A DNA stretch of 64,000 nt from Prevotella sp902465605 (GCA_902465605.1 CABQNT010000001.1:124001-188000), one strand, 5' to 3'; numbered from the stretch's first letter, positions 1-9,032 are shown. Program-made: numbers and translations. Notes: generated from the letters alone by a model not told the origin.

Positions 1-299
1 AGGTGGCTGATGTGGCACTCGTGCTTGTAAGCGTCTTCGAATGCATCCAGCGGACTGGTCCATGTCTGCTTCACAGCGGGAATCTGGTTGATGATGGCCT
101 CACCACCGCGCTTGATGATGTAGCTTGCCATCTGGTAGGCATGATCCATTTCCTCTTCCGACTGTCTTTTCATCCAGTTTGAAAAACCGTCAAAACCCTC
201 TTTCTCTAAGTAGAAAGACATGGAAAGATATAAATTAGCTGAAAAAATCTCTTCAACAATCTGTTTGTTGAAAGCTTCTTGCAATGTGTTTGAAATCAT
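1..299 (-). CDS. ftnA: Ferritin (partial, C-terminus beyond left edge)
   Basis: Iron-storage ferritin of the bacterial non-haem type, a cytoplasmic 24-mer that oxidises and stores iron. Only the first 99 residues are in the window; the frame is open to the left edge. The N-terminus MISNTLQEAFNKQ, the helix with two adjacent glutamates (IVEEIFSANLYLSMSFYLE) and the SEEEMDHA motif with the E-x-x-H ferroxidase ligands are typical. The start at 299 follows a TAnnTTTG box at 333-340 by about 30 bases. It lies downstream of the helicase gene on the same strand but has its own promoter. The family call is firm; FtnA against another ferritin subtype cannot be settled from half the protein. Confidence 0.9.
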   Translation of the reverse strand, partial: MISNTLQEAFNKQIVEEIFSANLYLSMSFYLEKEGFDGFSNWMKRQSEEEMDHAYQMASYIIKRGGEAIINQIPAVKQTWTSPLDAFEDAYKHECHISH

Positions 300-600
300 A
301 TTCTTTAATTATTTAGTGAAACATTCTATATGCAAATATACTAATAAAAATGCAGAAACGTGTGCTTTTGTCATGATTTTTAGTTTTTTTTCGGTCAGAA
401 TCTCCACACCTAAACATCCAACAAGCTGCTCTTGAGCATCACCATGCCCGCAAAGAGCGTTTGTTGTCGTTTTAAAGGTGGGCGACGAGATGGGCCTCAT
501 GACACAAGTGAGGGTAAGAAGTGATAAAATCACGGACGACCCTGTGGTCTACAAAAAACGAAAAGCGGGGCTGTGGGTGGTTTTTAATGACTGCCCTCGC
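300..600. other. Gene-free stretch between helicase and ferritin
   Basis: About 300 bases with no convincing gene. It holds the ferritin promoter near 333-340; the remainder shows no repeat, RNA or conserved frame that I can recognise. Open frames crossing it have no family features. Confidence 0.5.
333..340 (-). promoter_or_regulatory. Promoter -7 box for ferritin
   Basis: On the minus strand this reads TATATTTG, a perfect match to the Bacteroidetes -7 consensus TAnnTTTG, about 30 bases upstream of the ferritin start. No clear TTTG -33 box is seen. Confidence 0.55.
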
Positions 601-2121
601 TCAATCATCGTTATCGTGCGTTTGCGTTTTAGGCCAATTGACCAAATACAAACGCTCGGTGGCGCGGGTGAATGCGGTGTACAACCAATGCACATAGTCG
701 GGCGTAAGCATGTCGTCGGTCATGTATCCCTGATCCAGATAGACATGCGCCCACTGCCCACCTTGTGCCTTATGACAGGTGATGGCGTACGCATATTTCA
801 CCTGAATGGCGTTCAACAACTTGTCTTGCCTCATCTTTTTGAGCCGTTCTTGCTTCAAGGGAATGTCGGCATAGTCGGCCATCACCTCTTGAAACAACCG
901 CTCGTTTTGCGCTGGTGTCAACGCCGGCGCCTCCGTATTAAGACTGTCCAGCACGACAGTTGCTTGCAATTCGTATTGGTCATAGTCAGGGAATTGCAAC
1001 CAGACGTCAGCAAAACGAAAGCCATACACTTCGTGCACGTTCCTCACCCGCTGCACCAAGGCACGGTCGCCGTTGGCCAAAAAAGAGATTCCGTTGGTGC
1101 CGTTTCCATCTTTTTCCGTCTCTTGCATGGTCGAAGAGGCAGTAGCGTCACTCGCAAGCGGCGCATCGTTCACCAACGATTCGGAGGCTTGTTGCAACCA
1201 AAAATAATTGTTCCGCACCACCATGAGCCAATCACCGGAGCTTAGTTCCTCCTCTCTATCCAGGATGGTGTTACGGATACCGTTGTTATAGATGTTGGCT
1301 CGCTTGTTACTTCTCGTCACGACGATGGTTTCGTCCATGCCCACTTCCGTGTAACTGTCATTGAGCGTCTCGATCAATTCATCGCCTGGCACCATCTTGA
1401 TGTCAGCGAATCCATGGAAATGAATCTGTGGTAATTCGGTCAACTCGTCACGGGTGATCATCAGCCTGATGAGCGTTGCATTGTACAGTATGCCGCTCTG
1501 TCGGCTCTGCCGCAGCACCTCGCTGAGCGTACACTCGTAGGTTTTCAGTCCATACCCTTGTAAGAAGTCGGCGTTCAGCGCCGGAGATTCGGTCTCCCCG
1601 ATAGGCGGCAGCTGCGCCTGATCACCGATGAGCACCATCTTACAGTTGCGCCCACCGTAGACAAACTGCACCAAATCGTCTAACAGGCACCCGCTTCCGA
1701 ACGACGAGTCGGGCATGCCGCGATTGGAAATCATCGAACATTCGTCAATCATGAACAGCGTGTCGGCATGGCGATTGTAGTTGAGATTGAACACACCACC
1801 ATCGCTTTCAAAGGTTTTCTGTCGGTATATCTGGTGATGAATGGTGTAAGCCGGGTGCGTGCTGTTCATGGCAAACACCTTTGCGGCGCGTCCGGTAGGA
1901 GCCAAGAGCATCACCTTTTGCCCCAGTGACACCATGGTTCGCACGATGGCCGCAGCCAAAGAGGTCTTCCCGGTGCCTGCGCTTCCCCGTAAAATCATCA
2001 CCGCATGGGGGTCGTCATCCATCATGAAACAGGCAAAGGTGCGCAGAGCGTCGGCCTGTTCGGCTGTAGGTTCGAGTGCGAATTGTCGTTTGATTTGGAA
2101 GATAAGTTCGTCTGTGAGCAT
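601..2121 (-). CDS. RecD-like / AAA superfamily 1 DNA helicase
   Basis: Predicted cytoplasmic ATP-dependent DNA helicase of 506 residues, related to RecD2/Dda. The Walker A motif GSAGTGKT is at about residues 46-53, a DEAD-like Walker B (MIDECSM) near 125-131, the GDQAQLPP motif III near 190, and the C-terminal UvrD_C_2 motif (AYAITCHKAQGGQW) near 455. These give the order helicase core 1A, 2A and the SF1 C-terminal motif. A Ser/Asn/Thr-rich stretch around 308-342 between the two halves looks like a lineage-specific insertion. There is no RecB/RecC partner nearby, so it is probably a stand-alone repair or replication helicase. The divergent gene starts at 2242. Confidence 0.85.
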   Translation of the reverse strand: MLTDELIFQIKRQFALEPTAEQADALRTFACFMMDDDPHAVMILRGSAGTGKTSLAAAIVRTMVSLGQKVMLLAPTGRAAKVFAMNSTHPAYTIHHQIYRQKTFESDGGVFNLNYNRHADTLFMIDECSMISNRGMPDSSFGSGCLLDDLVQFVYGGRNCKMVLIGDQAQLPPIGETESPALNADFLQGYGLKTYECTLSEVLRQSRQSGILYNATLIRLMITRDELTELPQIHFHGFADIKMVPGDELIETLNDSYTEVGMDETIVVTRSNKRANIYNNGIRNTILDREEELSSGDWLMVVRNNYFWLQQASESLVNDAPLASDATASSTMQETEKDGNGTNGISFLANGDRALVQRVRNVHEVYGFRFADVWLQFPDYDQYELQATVVLDSLNTEAPALTPAQNERLFQEVMADYADIPLKQERLKKMRQDKLLNAIQVKYAYAITCHKAQGGQWAHVYLDQGYMTDDMLTPDYVHWLYTAFTRATERLYLVNWPKTQTHDNDD

Positions 2122-2183
2122 GTGTTCAGAAAGAGATAGGATGAGAAATTTACCGATTTGTCGGTTTATTGGAAACTATTTTG

Positions 2184-2191
2184 TACTTTTG
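2184..2191 (+). promoter_or_regulatory. Promoter -7 box for the pseudopilin-like gene
   Basis: TACTTTTG matches TAnnTTTG, about 50 bases before the start at 2242. A -33 TTTG at the usual 19-21 base spacing is not evident. Confidence 0.45.
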
Positions 2192-2241
2192 CAAGTGTAA
2201 GATGGTTCGCCATACGCACAAAGATACAACAAAAATCGGTC

Positions 2242-2724
2242 ATGAAAGTCAAAGTAAAGCATAATTATCTTTTAACCTGCTGCGTCTTGATTTTGGCCAT
2301 CTTGTGCATCTTGAGCATCTACGGCCCCATCCGTTTCAAGCAGCAACAGACTGAACGGGAAACAGCAGTGAAGCGCCATTTGGTGCAAATACGCTTGGCC
2401 GAAGAGAAATACCGCATGGCCACGGGAGGCTATACCGCCAGCTTCGATAGCCTGATACGGCGGGGCTTGCTGACCGACTCCCTGCGGTTTGTTCCGCATA
2501 CCAACCACAAGCAGTTCGAGATAGAAACCACCATGCAACTCACTAAGTCGGGGCGACAGCTGCCATTGATGGAATGCAGGGCCTATTATGCTGACTTTTT
2601 ACAGGGATTGGACCAGCAAGCCATCCAACAATTGATAGACGACGAGAATGCAGCGGGACGCTTTCCCGGACTGAAAATCGGAGATCTCAACACTTCAAAC
2701 AACAATGCCGGAAACTGGGAATGA
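2242..2724 (+). CDS. Single-pass membrane protein, pseudopilin-like layout
   Basis: Protein of 160 residues, function unknown. The start at 2242 (MKVKVKHNYLL) is preferred to an upstream in-frame ATG at 2158, because the latter would begin before the promoter box at 2184. A hydrophobic helix spans about residues 8-28, followed by an amphipathic charged helix and the segment EKYRMATGGYTASFDSLI. The layout resembles type II secretion pseudopilins (an N-terminal helix, then a K/R-rich helix and a G-Y-x-x-x-x-x-L motif), but no classical GFxxxE prepilin peptidase site is visible. The gene overlaps the DUF3822 gene by 20 bases and is followed by rsmD, so the three are probably cotranscribed. Confidence 0.6.
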   Translation: MKVKVKHNYLLTCCVLILAILCILSIYGPIRFKQQQTERETAVKRHLVQIRLAEEKYRMATGGYTASFDSLIRRGLLTDSLRFVPHTNHKQFEIETTMQLTKSGRQLPLMECRAYYADFLQGLDQQAIQQLIDDENAAGRFPGLKIGDLNTSNNNAGNWE

Positions 2725-3523
2725 CATTCAAAGAAAGAGAGCAAGGTTGACTTTCAGAGTTAGTCAGCACTCCTTGAGTTTCTCCGTGATAGACAATTCC
2801 ACGGAGAGCCAATTGGCTTTCGAGCCTTATATCCTCAAGAGTGGCATTTCGTTGGCTGCCAACTTACGCGAAGCCTTTGAAGAAAGCGACCTGCTCTCGT
2901 ATGGCTACCAACGGGCACAGGTCATGGTCGACTCGCCCGTTCTGATGATTCCCATAGACGAATTTGATGAAAGTGCCATCGAACTCCTTTACCATCACAC
3001 CTTCATCGGGCATGGCGACAGCGCAGTGTTGCACGCTATTCTGCCCAATCTCAATGCTGTGGCCGTGTTCTCCATGAACAAAGACCTGAAATTGGTTATT
3101 ACAGACCATTTCAACGACGTGCGTTTCCACCCCATGTTGCAGCCGGTTTGGAGCTATCTACATAAGCGAAGTTTCACGGGAGCGTACCAAAAACTGTACG
3201 CATACTTTCATGATAAGAAGGTAGACGTGTTCTGTTTTCAGCACAACCGCTTCAAGTTCTGCAACACGTTCAATGCGGCAAGTGCGCAAGATGCCATCTA
3301 CTTTCTGCTGTATGCATGGAAGTTGCTGGCTTTGGACACCGAGAAAGACGAGCTGCATATAGCGGGCGACGTTCCCGAACGCAAATGGTTGACCGACAAC
3401 CTGCACCGCTATTTGCAAAAAGTGTATTACATCAATCCCGCAGCAGAGTTCAACCGTGCCCCCATCATCAACATCAAAGGAATCACATTCGACCTTATCA
3501 CCCTCTTTTTGAAAGGAAAATAA
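2705..3523 (+). CDS. DUF3822 family protein
   Basis: Protein of 272 residues matching the DUF3822 family of Bacteroidetes, which has an actin/Hsp70-like (FtsA/PilM-like) fold in general appearance; the function is unknown. Length and placement directly before rsmD are as usual for the family. The start overlaps the upstream membrane protein by 20 bases and the stop overlaps the rsmD start (TAATG), which points to translational coupling. There are no signal peptide or membrane segments. With a pseudopilin-like upstream neighbour, a PilM-like partnership is conceivable, but that is inference only. Confidence 0.8.
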   Translation: MPETGNDIQRKRARLTFRVSQHSLSFSVIDNSTESQLAFEPYILKSGISLAANLREAFEESDLLSYGYQRAQVMVDSPVLMIPIDEFDESAIELLYHHTFIGHGDSAVLHAILPNLNAVAVFSMNKDLKLVITDHFNDVRFHPMLQPVWSYLHKRSFTGAYQKLYAYFHDKKVDVFCFQHNRFKFCNTFNAASAQDAIYFLLYAWKLLALDTEKDELHIAGDVPERKWLTDNLHRYLQKVYYINPAAEFNRAPIINIKGITFDLITLFLKGK

Positions 3524-4065
3524 TGCGCATCATCACAGGCTTATACAAGGGAAGACACTTCGATATACCCCACACGTTCAAAGCCAGACCCACGACAGAC
3601 TATGCTAAAGAGAGCATTTTCAACGTGCTGAACGGCTACATTGACTTTGAAGGAGCCATGGCTTTAGACCTCTTTGCTGGCACTGGCAGCATCTCCATGG
3701 AATTGTTGTCGCGTGGGTGTGAGCAGGTAGTGAGCGTGGAAGCCGACCGCGACCATGCCAACTTGATTCGCCATTGCATGCAAAAATTAGGAACAGAGAA
3801 GAACGTTTTGATTCGGGGGGATGTGTTTCGCTTCCTGAAAAATTGCCATCAACAGTTCGATTTCATCTTTGCTGACCCTCCATACACCTTGCCCGAACTG
3901 GAGAAGATACCCTCACTTGTTCTGCAATATGACCTGCTGAAGCCAAACGGCGTATTCGTATTCGAACACGGAAAGAAGAATGATTTCAGTACATTGCCGC
4001 AATATGTCGAACACAGACACTACGGCAGCGTCAACTTTACCATATTCCAATCCAAAGACATGTAA
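3523..4065 (+). CDS. rsmD: 16S rRNA (guanine(966)-N(2))-methyltransferase RsmD
   Basis: SAM-dependent methyltransferase that modifies G966 of 16S rRNA in the small ribosomal subunit. It is 180 residues, the normal family length. The SAM-binding motif DLFAGTGS is at about residues 49-56 and the N-methyltransferase motif DPPY at 118-121. The N-terminus MRIITGLYKGR is the usual RsmD opening and sets the start at 3523, whose ATG overlaps the preceding stop codon. A longer frame to 3316 is just the region overlapping DUF3822. It ends 22 bases from the convergent cardiolipin synthase gene. Confidence 0.95.
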   Translation: MRIITGLYKGRHFDIPHTFKARPTTDYAKESIFNVLNGYIDFEGAMALDLFAGTGSISMELLSRGCEQVVSVEADRDHANLIRHCMQKLGTEKNVLIRGDVFRFLKNCHQQFDFIFADPPYTLPELEKIPSLVLQYDLLKPNGVFVFEHGKKNDFSTLPQYVEHRHYGSVNFTIFQSKDM

Positions 4066-4087
4066 TCGCTGACGAAGGGAAGCGCCA

Positions 4088-5512
4088 TCATAGAAGCGGA
4101 GCAAGCAGACGTACCAGCGACTCCCAAAGCCTGTTTAAGAACGGCCTACGCATGAAATCTGTCAGCCTGTCGACAAGCACACACGATTCCTGATCGGTCA
4201 AAAAGACCTGCTTCATGCGCAAAGCCAGCTCCTCATCATAAAAGAAAATGTTAGCCTCGAAGTTGTTTTCAAAGCTACGGAAGTCGATGTTGGTGGAGCC
4301 ACATGTACACAAACTGTCATCAGCCACCAAGATTTTAGAATGATTGAACCCCGCTTTGTAGAAATAAACCTTCACGCCCGCCTCAATCATGATAGGGATA
4401 TACGACCTGCTGGCCCATTCAACTAGCTTCACGTCCCCATGCCTTGGCAGCATCAGGCGCACGTCAACACCAGTCAAGGCCGCTGTGCGAATGGCGAAAA
4501 GCACTGGCTCCGTGGGTAGAAAATAAGGCGTTTCCATGTAGACATAATGGCGGGCTTCGAGCAAGATGCGCACATATCCCTGCATCATTTCAGGCCAAGG
4601 GGAGATAGGACTGCTGGTAACAACCTGTGCAAGACAATTGTTTGTAATGGGTTGTTCAAAGGGTGGATAATACTTTTGACTGCTGATGAGCGTCCTATCC
4701 ACGAAATACCAATCTACCAAAAAGGCACGCTGTATGGCGTACACGGCTCCCCCGCGCACCTTCATGTGCGTATCTCTCCATGGCTGTTTGGCCGAGCCGC
4801 GTATGTAGCGCATGGCAATGTTCATGCCACCGATAAAACCAATCTGCCCATCTACGACGGCCAGCTTGCGGTGATTGCGGTAGTTTACCTTGCCAGTGAA
4901 TGCCGGAAAGTGCACTGGCATGAAAGAACGCACATCAACACCAGCGTTGCGAAGCCGCTCAAAATACCTGCCGGGAACCTTCCAACAACCCACATAGTCG
5001 TAAATCAGTCGCACCTCAACACCCTCCCGCGCCTTATCTATCAAGGCATCGGCAATCAACTGCGACAGCGGGTCGTCTTCAATAATGTACGTGTCGATGT
5101 GTATGTGATGTTTGGCACTGCCTATCGCTTTTAGTAACCCCAGGAAGAAGTCGGCCCCTTCGGTATAGATTTCCACCTCGTTGTCCTTGAATGGCAACGA
5201 CATGTTTTGATTGGCGAACAGCTGTATCAGTGGTTGATATCGCTCAGGTAGCATCAAATCTTTCTGTTCGGCAAACTCCAACATCGAACGCTTGGTGAGT
5301 TGGTCGATGCTTCGCTGACTCATCATGCGCTGTTTGCGTGTGTTTTGGCCGAAGAAGAAATAAAGAATGATGCCCACGATGGGTAAGAAAATGAGCACAA
5401 GCAACCACGCCATTGTCTTCGACGGTTGCCGGTTGTCTAACAAGACGGTGACAATGGTGGCGATAATGATGATCAAATAGATCAAGATAAGCGTCCAATG
5501 AAGGTAAACCAT
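4088..5512 (-). CDS. cls: Cardiolipin synthase (phospholipase D superfamily)
   Basis: Membrane enzyme that condenses phosphatidylglycerol to cardiolipin. It is 474 residues with the start at 5512 (MVYLHWTLILIYL), which places two N-terminal transmembrane helices (about residues 5-25 and 34-54) at the very N-terminus; the extra 24 codons upstream look non-coding. The two HKD motifs are present: NHRKLAVVD near 213-221 and NHSKILVAD near 390-398, with GGMN and GSTNID motifs after them. It follows dnaG on the same strand by about 80 bases and may be read from the dnaG promoter. Confidence 0.93.
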   Translation of the reverse strand: MVYLHWTLILIYLIIIIATIVTVLLDNRQPSKTMAWLLVLIFLPIVGIILYFFFGQNTRKQRMMSQRSIDQLTKRSMLEFAEQKDLMLPERYQPLIQLFANQNMSLPFKDNEVEIYTEGADFFLGLLKAIGSAKHHIHIDTYIIEDDPLSQLIADALIDKAREGVEVRLIYDYVGCWKVPGRYFERLRNAGVDVRSFMPVHFPAFTGKVNYRNHRKLAVVDGQIGFIGGMNIAMRYIRGSAKQPWRDTHMKVRGGAVYAIQRAFLVDWYFVDRTLISSQKYYPPFEQPITNNCLAQVVTSSPISPWPEMMQGYVRILLEARHYVYMETPYFLPTEPVLFAIRTAALTGVDVRLMLPRHGDVKLVEWASRSYIPIMIEAGVKVYFYKAGFNHSKILVADDSLCTCGSTNIDFRSFENNFEANIFFYDEELALRMKQVFLTDQESCVLVDRLTDFMRRPFLNRLWESLVRLLAPLL

Positions 5513-5592
5513 AGTATTGTTTATGCTGCTGGCAGGTCCTGTTTGTCGGTCGGTTGGCACGACAAAGTCGCACCAGCGTGTCATTTTCGGTG

Positions 5593-7578
5593 TTACACGA
5601 TGATGTTGTTGCCCAACTGTTTGGCCAAGGCATTGCGTATTTGGTGCATGTCTTTATATTCCAGCATGAGCTGTTGCATGCGTTCAGCGTCGTTCGACGC
5701 CTCAGCTATCTCGCGCATCAGGTCTTTCAACCGCTGTTCAACATAGTCCATGCGGTAGTCCATCACCAAGTGGATGGTATGGTTTCGGAGATCCTCTTGC
5801 GCCTCTCTCGCCAATTGTTCCTCGTCGATGTATTTCGTTTCAGATGCTGGTTTTTGTGTTTCCATCACCTGATAAGCATCCATGCTCAACCTGCTGGCCA
5901 GTTTGCTGATTTCAATATCATCATGATGCACGAAGTATTGTTCAGCCACAAAGCCTTCTTCTCCGCTGTGACTGACAGCCTCTGACAGGATGCGCCTGTA
6001 GAGTTCGTTGCCCAATTGCAGCTGGTCACCATTCAGGATGTAGTCGATATATTGAGCCACGGTGAAGTTTACGACGTTGTGATTATCATCTTCCACGCCC
6101 TCGTAAATCAGCTGTTCGCCCTTCCTAATCACCAGTTGGATGAGCATCAGTTCTACCTTCGAAGCCTGTGCCATGGGTTTTGCAGACGGTGTGGGGTGGG
6201 AAACGGGCACGGATTGCGCTGCCTGCATGGCCGTTCTTTGCTGCTCTGTGGTTCTGGCACCTCGATTTTCTCGGATGTAACGATTCATGGTGTTAATCAA
6301 AGTCTGCTCACTCATCCCGATTCTGCGCGCGCAATCCTGCACATAAGTATCACGCAGAATCTGATTGGGTACCACGGCAATGCTGCTGATGATGGAGTTG
6401 ATGCCCTCTGAACGCTTGAAGGGGTCGGCGACGTTGCTCACCAGCATGTCGGTCTTGAACTGTATGAAGTCAACCTGATGCTTGTCGATGTATGCCTTGA
6501 AGTCATCGGCCGAATGTTTTCGTGCAAAGCTGTCAGGGTCGTCACCGTCAGGCAAAAGCAGTATCTTCACATTCATTCCCTCACTCAAGAGCATGTCCAT
6601 TCCGCGGAAAGCCGCATGGATGCCGGCGGCATCACCATCATATAATAAGGTGATGTTGGACGTGAAGCGGTGCAGAATGTGAATCTGATGCATGCTGAGC
6701 GCCGTTCCTGAGTTGGCCACCACGTTCTCTACGCCGCACTGGTGCATGGAGATGACGTCGGTATAGCCCTCCACCATGTATACCCAGTCTTCTTTCGCGA
6801 TGGCCTTCTTGGCCTGGTAGATGCCGTACAGCTCACGGTCTTTTTGGTAAATTTCTGACGCCGGCGAGTTAACATATTTCTGATTAACCCCTTTGGTGCG
6901 CGAGTCGAGCACCCTACCGCCAAAACCAACCACCTTACCGTTGAGCCCTATCCACGGAAAGATGACCCGCCCGCTGTATCGGTCGATTAAATCACCACGG
7001 TCGGTTTTATAACAAATGCCCGTCTTCAGTAAGAACTCTTCCTGATAACCCTTGCCGATGGCCGTGCTGGCCAACCGCGTGCGGTCGGGCAGGTCGTACC
7101 CCAACTGGAACTTCCGGATGATGTCGTCGCGAAAACCACGGCTGCGAAAATACTGCATGCCAATGGCTTGTCCGTCCGGATGGTTGTGCAACAAGTCGCT
7201 GAAATAGCCCGCCGCCCACTCGTTGACGATAAACATCGACTCGCGCTCGCTCTGTTCGCGCCGCTCCTCATCCGTCATCTCGCGTTCACGGATTTCGATA
7301 TGATACTTGCGAGCCAGCCAACGCAGGGCCTCGGGATAATTCATCTGCTCGTGTTCCATGATAAATCCGATGGCGTTTCCACCCTTTCCGCACCCGAAAC
7401 AATGGCAGGTGCCGCGGGCAGGTGAAACGATGAACGAGGGTGTTTTCTCGTTATGAAACGGACAAAGACCCTTGTAGTTGGCGCCACTCTTGCGAAGTGT
7501 CACAAACTCGCTCACCACATCCACGATGTTGGCCGTGTCTTTTATCCGTTCAACGGTGGCTCTGTCTATCATAGTCAT
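5593..7578 (-). CDS. dnaG: DNA primase
   Basis: Primase that makes RNA primers at the replication fork. The N-terminal CHC2 zinc finger has ligands C39, H42, C60 and C63. The Toprim core follows, with the acidic motif VEGYTDV near 267 and DGDAAG near 316. A C-terminal helicase-interaction region completes the 661 residues, the usual length in Bacteroidales. Two starts are possible, 7578 and 7572 (MIDRATVERI, the common opening). A perfect -7 box TAACTTTG lies immediately upstream at 7580-7587, so the message could be nearly leaderless. Confidence 0.96.
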   Translation of the reverse strand: MTMIDRATVERIKDTANIVDVVSEFVTLRKSGANYKGLCPFHNEKTPSFIVSPARGTCHCFGCGKGGNAIGFIMEHEQMNYPEALRWLARKYHIEIREREMTDEERREQSERESMFIVNEWAAGYFSDLLHNHPDGQAIGMQYFRSRGFRDDIIRKFQLGYDLPDRTRLASTAIGKGYQEEFLLKTGICYKTDRGDLIDRYSGRVIFPWIGLNGKVVGFGGRVLDSRTKGVNQKYVNSPASEIYQKDRELYGIYQAKKAIAKEDWVYMVEGYTDVISMHQCGVENVVANSGTALSMHQIHILHRFTSNITLLYDGDAAGIHAAFRGMDMLLSEGMNVKILLLPDGDDPDSFARKHSADDFKAYIDKHQVDFIQFKTDMLVSNVADPFKRSEGINSIISSIAVVPNQILRDTYVQDCARRIGMSEQTLINTMNRYIRENRGARTTEQQRTAMQAAQSVPVSHPTPSAKPMAQASKVELMLIQLVIRKGEQLIYEGVEDDNHNVVNFTVAQYIDYILNGDQLQLGNELYRRILSEAVSHSGEEGFVAEQYFVHHDDIEISKLASRLSMDAYQVMETQKPASETKYIDEEQLAREAQEDLRNHTIHLVMDYRMDYVEQRLKDLMREIAEASNDAERMQQLMLEYKDMHQIRNALAKQLGNNIIV

Positions 7579-7579
7579 G

Positions 7580-7587
7580 CAAAGTTA
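7580..7587 (-). promoter_or_regulatory. Promoter -7 box abutting dnaG
   Basis: TAACTTTG on the minus strand, directly adjacent to the first dnaG ATG. If used, transcription would start at or within the first codons, favouring the ATG at 7572 and a leaderless message. It could also be fortuitous. Confidence 0.4.
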
Positions 7588-7879
7588 ACGAATAAAATAT
7601 GAAGTGCCGAATATTCTCTTCGCTATTTTTCAGAATATTTATCTGCGTCTGCCGCTGTTTCATTCCTTACGTCAGCGGCTGTCCTGAGCTTGCTGCGACC
7701 CATTTCCTTACCATAAAGAGCTGCCGGAAAGCCTATCATTACGCCCCTTGAAAACACGCAAGTGGAGCAGCCTTACAAAGCGGTTTTCGATACCTCTCTA
7801 TGTCTTTATCTTATTCATAATGAAGTGCTTATCTTGTTTTCCTGCTTGATACGTTCCCACTGCCCGTGACTTACTAATC

Positions 7880-7962
7880 CAAACTCATTGACTTTGGCAG
7901 ACAAAGTCAATGGGTTTGGGCATCAAAGTCAATGAGTTTGGCACCCAAAGTCATTGCTATTG
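7880..7962. repeat. 22-bp-period array 1 (four quasi-palindromic cores)
   Basis: Four 17-bp cores begin at 7880, 7902, 7924 and 7946, each exactly 22 bp after the last: CAAACTCATTGACTTTG, CAAAGTCAATGGGTTTG, CAAAGTCAATGAGTTTG and CAAAGTCATTGCTATTG. The first is the near reverse complement of the third; the core is itself an imperfect palindrome (CAAASTCAWTGASTTTG). Spacers are 5 bp. It lies between divergent dnaG and etfB, upstream of both promoters. Confidence 0.85.
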
Positions 7963-8059
7963 AAAACTAAGCAAATAGCGGCTTGATTTATCTCGTTTCG
8001 CCCTTGATGCATAAGGAATGTGAAACCGAATCCTGATTGTGCATTTATGCAATCATTTT

Positions 8060-8091
8060 TTTGGGTAAGAACCAAAAAGTTAGTACATTTG
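8060..8091 (+). promoter_or_regulatory. Promoter of the etfB operon
   Basis: A -33 TTTG (8060-8063) and a -7 TACATTTG (8084-8091) are separated by 20 bases, a very good match to the Bacteroidetes promoter consensus. The leader to the etfB start would be about 60 bases. Confidence 0.7.
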
Positions 8092-8157
8092 CGAGCAGAC
8101 AAAAGTCCTAAAAGGAATCTGTTAACGACCATTATATTATAACACAGAATATATTCT

Positions 8158-9027
8158 ATGAAACTGAAAATCGTTGTACTTGCCAAACAAGTACCTGACA
8201 CAAGAAACGTCGGAAAGGATGCCATGACCGAGCAAGGTACGGTGAATCGAGCCGCACTGCCCGCCATTTTTAATCCTGAAGACTTGAATGCCCTGGAACA
8301 AGCACTGCGTATTAAGGAGCAAAATCCAGGTTCTACCGTGGGCGTGTTGACCATGGGACCACCGCGTGCAGCTGAAATCATCCGCCAAGGTTTGTTCCGC
8401 GGCGCTGACACCGGATGGCTGCTGACCGACCGTTTGTTTGCCGGCGCCGACACGCTGGCCACGTCTTACGCGCTGGCCACAGCCATCAAGAAGATAGGGC
8501 ACGTAGACTTGGTGATTGGAGGCCGCCAGGCTATCGATGGCGACACGGCACAAGTAGGTCCGCAGGTTGCACAGAAATTAGGCCTCAACCAAGTGACCTA
8601 CGCCGAAGAAATATTGAAGATAGAAGACGGTAAGGCTACTATTCGCCGCTTGATAGATGGCGGTGTCGAGACGGTAGAGGCTCCATTGCCCGTGGTTGTC
8701 ACGGTGAATGGCAGCGCGGCCCCATGCCGTCCTTGCCATGCCAAACTGGTGATGAAGTACAAGTACGCCACCTGTCCGATGGAACGGAAAGGCGATGAGG
8801 CATGGACCGAACTCTACGAGCAGCGTCCTTACCTCACATTGAACCAATGGTCGGTGTCCGATGTGGACGGCGACCCTGCGCAGTGTGGTCTTTCAGGCTC
8901 GCCAACGAAGGTGAAGTCGGTGCAGAACATCGTGTTCCAAGCCAAGGAGAGCAAAACACTTACCTCATCTGATGAGGATGTGAAAGCACTGATGAAAGAG
9001 TTGATTGAAGAAAAGATTATTGGGTAA
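8158..9027 (+). CDS. etfB: Electron transfer flavoprotein subunit beta (FixA family)
   Basis: Beta subunit of the electron transfer flavoprotein, which binds AMP or FAD and accepts electrons from acyl-CoA dehydrogenases. It is 289 residues. The opening KIVVLAKQVPDT, the GGRQAIDGDTAQVGPQ motif near 120 and the PLPVVVTV segment near 180 are classical EtfB. It heads an operon with etfA and an acyl-CoA dehydrogenase, so the likely role is electron flow to or from a short-chain acyl-CoA, perhaps with bifurcation. The operon is broken by a 197-bp palindromic element between this gene and etfA. Confidence 0.95.
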   Translation: MKLKIVVLAKQVPDTRNVGKDAMTEQGTVNRAALPAIFNPEDLNALEQALRIKEQNPGSTVGVLTMGPPRAAEIIRQGLFRGADTGWLLTDRLFAGADTLATSYALATAIKKIGHVDLVIGGRQAIDGDTAQVGPQVAQKLGLNQVTYAEEILKIEDGKATIRRLIDGGVETVEAPLPVVVTVNGSAAPCRPCHAKLVMKYKYATCPMERKGDEAWTELYEQRPYLTLNQWSVSDVDGDPAQCGLSGSPTKVKSVQNIVFQAKESKTLTSSDEDVKALMKELIEEKIIG

Positions 9028-9032
9028 GTAAC

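Larger units (their letters stand above)
7579..8157. other. Divergent intergenic region dnaG / etfB
   Basis: About 580 bases between divergently transcribed genes. It holds the possible dnaG -7 box (7580-7587), an AATATTC/GAATATT inverted repeat (7610-7639), the first 22-bp-period repeat array (7880-7962) and the etfB promoter (8060-8091). I see no gene. Confidence 0.6.

Noticed and set aside
478..1245. 255-codon plus-strand open frame
   Set aside because: It lies opposite the RecD-like helicase and has no family motif or promoter; it is a shadow of the real gene.
7880..7962. CRISPR array
   Set aside because: The repeats are 17 bp with 5-bp spacers and are diverged and palindromic; no cas genes are near.
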